Shown piece after piece: positions 60,587-64,000 of a DNA stretch of 64,000 nucleotides. Source of the DNA: Spongilla lacustris (lineage: Eukaryota; Porifera; Demospongiae; Spongillida; Spongillidae); assembly GCA_949361645.1 (NCBI GenBank), contig OX442425.1, positions 1,976,171 to 2,040,170 of the forward strand, written 5' to 3'. The notes under the pieces are model-generated. The model made no database searches, was not told the DNA's origin, and worked only from the letters and a program-made list of their open reading frames with translations. The translations under genes and the position numbers were made by a program. Numbering within the stretch: the stretch's first letter is position 1; each line of letters opens with the position of its first letter.

Positions 60587-63500
60587 CTAATTATAACTGA
60601 TAAAAGTATACAAAGAAAAGAAGATAAATAATAACAACAAAATCAAACTGAAGAAATACACAATTAATTTTCTACAAATGGTGACTTGGACATTATGAAG
60701 GCAAAGCATAAAAATCCCTACAAATACACAAAAATGCAGGCACATTATAAAGCATAATAGGGAAAATGAAAATATCAAGGGATACGACTTCATGACGAAT
60801 TTCAGCAATGGATGCATGCACTCTTTGTGGAAGTTCATATTGTAAAGTAACAACTTGCAAGATTCTGCTATCAGCGATCCATTCATAGTGTAAATCTGTT
60901 CACTTAAGCTAGTAATAGCATTACTCAAGGTTGTCAAACCTTCCGAATAGTTCTTACTCTTGTATAGTGAAAGTCCCAGCATAAGGTGTACACATGAGTA
61001 GTCAATGGATAAACCATTTTGCAAATTGTTCACTAGCAGCTTTGCTGCACTAGCAGCTGCAAAAAAGTTGCCACTGCTGTATGAAGCTTGAAACCAATGC
61101 CATGTGCAATTAAGAAAAGTAACACTCTTTGTCTTTTCTCCTTGGTTGTTTATAACATCAATACTGTGTTGCAGCAAGATGTTGGACTCATTTTCTTTGC
61201 CCATTTTTTCATAAAACTTGATACACATAACTATGAACTCTTCATAGAAAGAATAAGCTACATGAAGTTTGACTATGTCATGAAGATGTTGTACAGCTTC
61301 ATGAGCAACGCGATTGGCATTTTGGAAATCTCTATGTCCCTGATACCTCCTATACAAGGTACGATATATATACATCTTTGTAATGCACAGCGATACCTTC
61401 TTCAAAACTGCTTCAAAATATTGTTCTCCAAGCTCAAGGTATTTGTGTGTAATATCTGATAAAAGACTTTCATGTGGCAAACGACCCTCTAATGCTGTTA
61501 GACTATGTTCGATAAATAGTTTATAATATTTAAATAGAACTGTATTATTACTACCACGGTAGCCTCGTCCCCAGGCCCTGTTTTATTAAAGTTACGGGGG
61601 GGAAAAACAGGGCCTGGTAGACACTGCCAGGGTCGAAGCGCGCATGCGCTAGTTTGTCCCAGAATACCTGGGGTAACCGTAATTTCCTTTTGGAAACCAT
61701 TCCGTATACTCGTCTGATTTCGCGATGGCGTATACTGTTGAGTTCCGAGAAGCGGTGGCTTATTCTTTATCGTGTCTTAACGAACGAAATCAGGCGAGCA
61801 GCATACGCCATCGCGAAATCAGACGAGTATACGGAATGGTTTCCAAAAGGAAATTACGGTTACCCCAGGTATTCTGGGACAAACTAGCGCATGCGCGCTT
61901 CGACCCTGGCAGTGTCTACCAGGCCCTGTTTTTCCCCCCCGTAACTTTAATAAAACAGGGCCTGGGGACGAGGCTACTACCACGGTGACCCTCTAGTTCT
62001 CGTATCCCCTGAAGAAGCAATTCATTCAACACGATATGAGCCGAGACATTACCCTTATAATATCCATTTGCCAATTGCAATACATAATTAAAATATGCCA
62101 AAAAATTTGGCAAGTTATTGTACTGTTTAATCAAAGTATTGATGTATTCCAACTTTGCCACTAGTAGTTCAGTAGAATTCAATAGATACTCTAATTCCAA
62201 AACTAAGTTTATATACAGTTCTACAACTGTAAAACCAAATATTCTAGTTACATTCTCATCATTTTCCATTTTATTGATCACTGTAGTAGTAGGTGTGGCC
62301 AGATGATCATGTCCTATCTGATGGCAAAACAGGTCACTCCGAAGTACATAACGCAATGCTAATGAAACATTATAGAGTGTATGTATATCATTATCAACAT
62401 CACTTATCCTGTCCAGTAATGTGTGTATATTATGTTTATCTGCTTCGAGCATTGCAAGGATTGGCGAAGATCAGATTTTACAATCACGTGGACCTGATTT
62501 GTGTAATAGTTAATAAAATGTTTCCAGAATATTTCTTTTGGTTGCTGATTTACAGCTTTAAAGAACTCTTTAATTAAAATATGAAATTGGAAGCGATCAT
62601 TCATAGAATTATATTGTAGCAATGATCTCTGTGTCAAACTATGCAGAAGGTCCAGCTGTGAGCAGTTCCAGTCACTTATGATCATCGAAAGTACATAACA
62701 TATAGCATTTGAATCAAATGACCCAGGGAAGTAGGAGAGGTATTGTGCAATCCTTTTAACGTCATCAGTAAGATACTTGTAAGATAGGTGAATGGAATTA
62801 TTGACTTTGCTAAGAACGTGGATAGAGTTTTCTCTCAACTGTGAAATTACGGAACTAGGAGAGATATAACTTTTTTCTTGAAAAAGAGCACCAACTATTT
62901 GCAAAGCTAAAGGAGCACACCCAGTTAAATTAGCTATTGTTTCCTTCTCAGAGGAATTCAGTCTATGCTTAACAAGCCTTCCAAGTAACTCAGATGAATC
63001 ATGAAGTGTAAGTTGATTTAACTCGTGGAGATGATGCAGCTCTGATGAGAGAATTATAATATCCTGTCGACTCGTTGTGATCAATTGCAGGTATGGTGAG
63101 CTAGTCAGAAGGTTACTAACAAAGGTTCGGAATTCTTCAGTTATAATTAAATCACAGCCATCAAGAAGGAGAACCACCCTAGCATAAAGTTCCTTTGCCC
63201 AAGTATTAACCCTTTTTATAGAGTCCTCGGTTGATATATTTGCTTGGCTCAATATCTTTTGAGCCAACATCATCACAGTTGGTGTTTCATTCATATCAAT
63301 GTAGTACACAACTATTCCACTCCTCACAAGCTTATGACCAATATGTATGGCTAGTGTGGACTTGCCAAATCCTGGAGGACTAACAATACTGACATGCTGT
63401 ACTCTTGAAACTGATGCCTCATCCTCAAAGAGTGATGTGATATTATTTACTTCCTTCTCTCGTCCAACAAAGCTCTGGATGCTGCAAGGTAGTGATTTAG

Positions 63501-63608
63501 ACTTGCATGGCTGGTATGTTACGTCTTGTCTGGACATCCAGATCAACATTACTAAAATAGCTAAAATAGCAACTGTTGCGGAGCATATCTGGTACATGTA
63601 GCTGGAGC
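60587..63608 (-). pseudogene. Membrane-anchored NB-ARC/TPR (NLR-like) gene, disrupted
   Basis: The 5' part of this exon codes for a transmembrane segment (ATVAILAILVMLIWM) and then an NB-ARC NTPase: FVGREKEV, Walker A PPGFGKST, Walker B VVLLLDGCD, LQLITTSRQD (RNBS-B) and GCAPLALQIVG (GLPL-like). A helical winged-helix region follows, then a TPR-like region (HTLLDRISDVDNDIHTLYNV onward; NSATFLNCTWHW-type helices; AKLLVNNLQNG; LMLGLSLYKSKNYSEG). Two breaks: a one-base shift near 62450, where the frame must change to continue, and foldback FB3 at 61560-61976, which has a 9-bp duplication. Reading across the FB3 empty site keeps the frame open. The last ~70 residues are very hydrophobic (FSFSLLCFIMCLHFCVFVGI) and may be intron read-through or a C-terminal membrane region. 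NLR-type proteins are innate sensors by family knowledge. Confidence 0.82.
61560..61976. mobile_element. Foldback transposon FB3 in the NB-ARC/TPR exon
   Basis: Arms of roughly 190 bp, nearly perfect, starting TAGCCTCGTCCCCAGGCCCT and ending with the complement. CTACCACGG is duplicated at 61551-61559 and 61977-61985. Spacer of about 50 bp. Same terminal motif and 9-bp target as FB1 and FB2. Confidence 0.92.
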
Positions 63609-63807
63609 CTGTTCATTAGGTAAAAAGAAAATGACAGCATGCAGCCCCCCTCCCCCCCTCCCCCATTCCTTCACATATAATACCATGTATAAGTCCTCAA
63701 CATACATTAATCATTTATTCTATATGAGTACACATGTAGTTCTACCACAAATACATGCACAATTCCAATATTGAACAGATCACATTAATTTTACATTTGA
63801 ACTTACA

Positions 63808-64000
63808 TTTTCTTCCTAGATGTGGTGTAGGTGCTACAGGCGGTGGTTGTACTACAGGCGGTGGTTGTGCTACAGGCGGTGGTTGTGCTACAGGCGGTGG
63901 TTGTGCTACAGGCGGTGGTTGTGCTACAGGCGGTGGTTGTGCTACAGGCGGTGGTTGTGCTACAGGCGGTGGTTGTGCTACAGGCGGTGGTTGTACTACA
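63808..64000 (-). CDS. Upstream exon of the NB-ARC gene: (PPPVAQ)n repeat
   Basis: On the minus strand the 18-bp unit (GGCGGTGGTTGTGCTACA on plus) reads PPPVAQ, with PPPVVQ variants, for at least nine tandem units up to the window end. It then reads PPPVAPTPHLGRK and a donor AAAAT|GTAAGT (exon end 63807). Splicing to the acceptor AACAG|GC (63608) gives a phase-consistent codon and continues CSSYMYQICS into the transmembrane segment of the next exon. The protein thus has a proline-rich N-terminal or extracellular stalk before the membrane anchor. The exon extends beyond the window. Confidence 0.75.
63830..64000. repeat. 18-bp coding minisatellite
   Basis: GGCGGTGGTTGTGCTACA repeated with almost no change; the first and last units have A for G (GTACTACA). 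In-frame length (18 bp) keeps the coding phase. Confidence 0.95.

Noticed and set aside
61560..61976. FB3 as a newly gained intron (introner)
   Set aside because: The 9-bp duplication CCGTGGTAG (minus strand) offers GT and AG, but any such pair would remove 4 or 7 extra bases and shift the frame, so exact restoration by splicing is not possible.

Overview
This is animal (eukaryotic) nuclear DNA, most likely from a sponge or a similar early-branching marine invertebrate. Spliced genes have short introns and canonical GT/AG junctions. Their proteins are metazoan-type (SNRNP200, arginase, NMRAL1-like reductases, an NB-ARC/TPR receptor, a seven-helix membrane protein). Transposons with clear target duplications fill most of the rest. 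The sponge assignment is inference from overall character (NLR-type genes, bacterial-type genes, abundant tacatgta words); no phylogenetic test was possible. A 200-base N gap lies at 25851-26050.

Layout. 1-4707 (+): the last 13 exons of SNRNP200/BRR2, with a PIF/Harbinger-like MITE in the final intron. 4708-6672: transposon remnants. 6709-7752 (+): an intact, intronless, high-GC bacterial murB. A 7.24-kb element (7758-14995; 40-bp TIRs; 9-bp target duplication that includes the murB stop codon) is inserted at its end. That element carries about 29 tandem copies of a ~179-bp satellite. The interrupted murB 3' flank resumes at 15005. 15.8-16.1 kb: hAT/ZMYM1-like transposase remnant. 18032-21543 (+): multi-exon seven-helix protein with a MITE just upstream. 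22989-25850: a truncated second murB copy, split by a 2.3-kb Ginger-like DNA transposon that encodes an integrase relic and a Ulp1-type protease. 27.1-27.8 kb: foldback element with a 9-bp target duplication. 28.7-31 kb: inverted NMRAL1-like fragment, a large inverted repeat and an intact NMRAL1-like gene. 33.15-34.16 kb: C/T-rich minisatellite. 35.3-37.7 kb: two adjacent DNA transposons, one with a THAP domain. 37.7-39.4, 44.2-46.0, 50.1 and 57.9-60.2 kb: copies of one segmental duplication. 39.4-42.2 kb: decayed BEL/Pao retrotransposon. 47069-47965 (+): second intact NMRAL1-like gene; a third, truncated copy is at 56.9 kb. 51866-53044 (-): intronless arginase. 54357-56175 (-): degenerate tandem subtilase-fold gene. 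60.6-64 kb (-): membrane-anchored NB-ARC/TPR gene with a proline-rich hexapeptide repeat, broken by a foldback transposon and a frameshift.

The host genes do not form one pathway. The main story is an acquired bacterial cell-wall gene that was duplicated in the host and then invaded by different transposons at each copy, in a region shaped by at least two segmental duplications and a foldback-element family. The duplicated segments act as natural empty-site controls that date several insertions.
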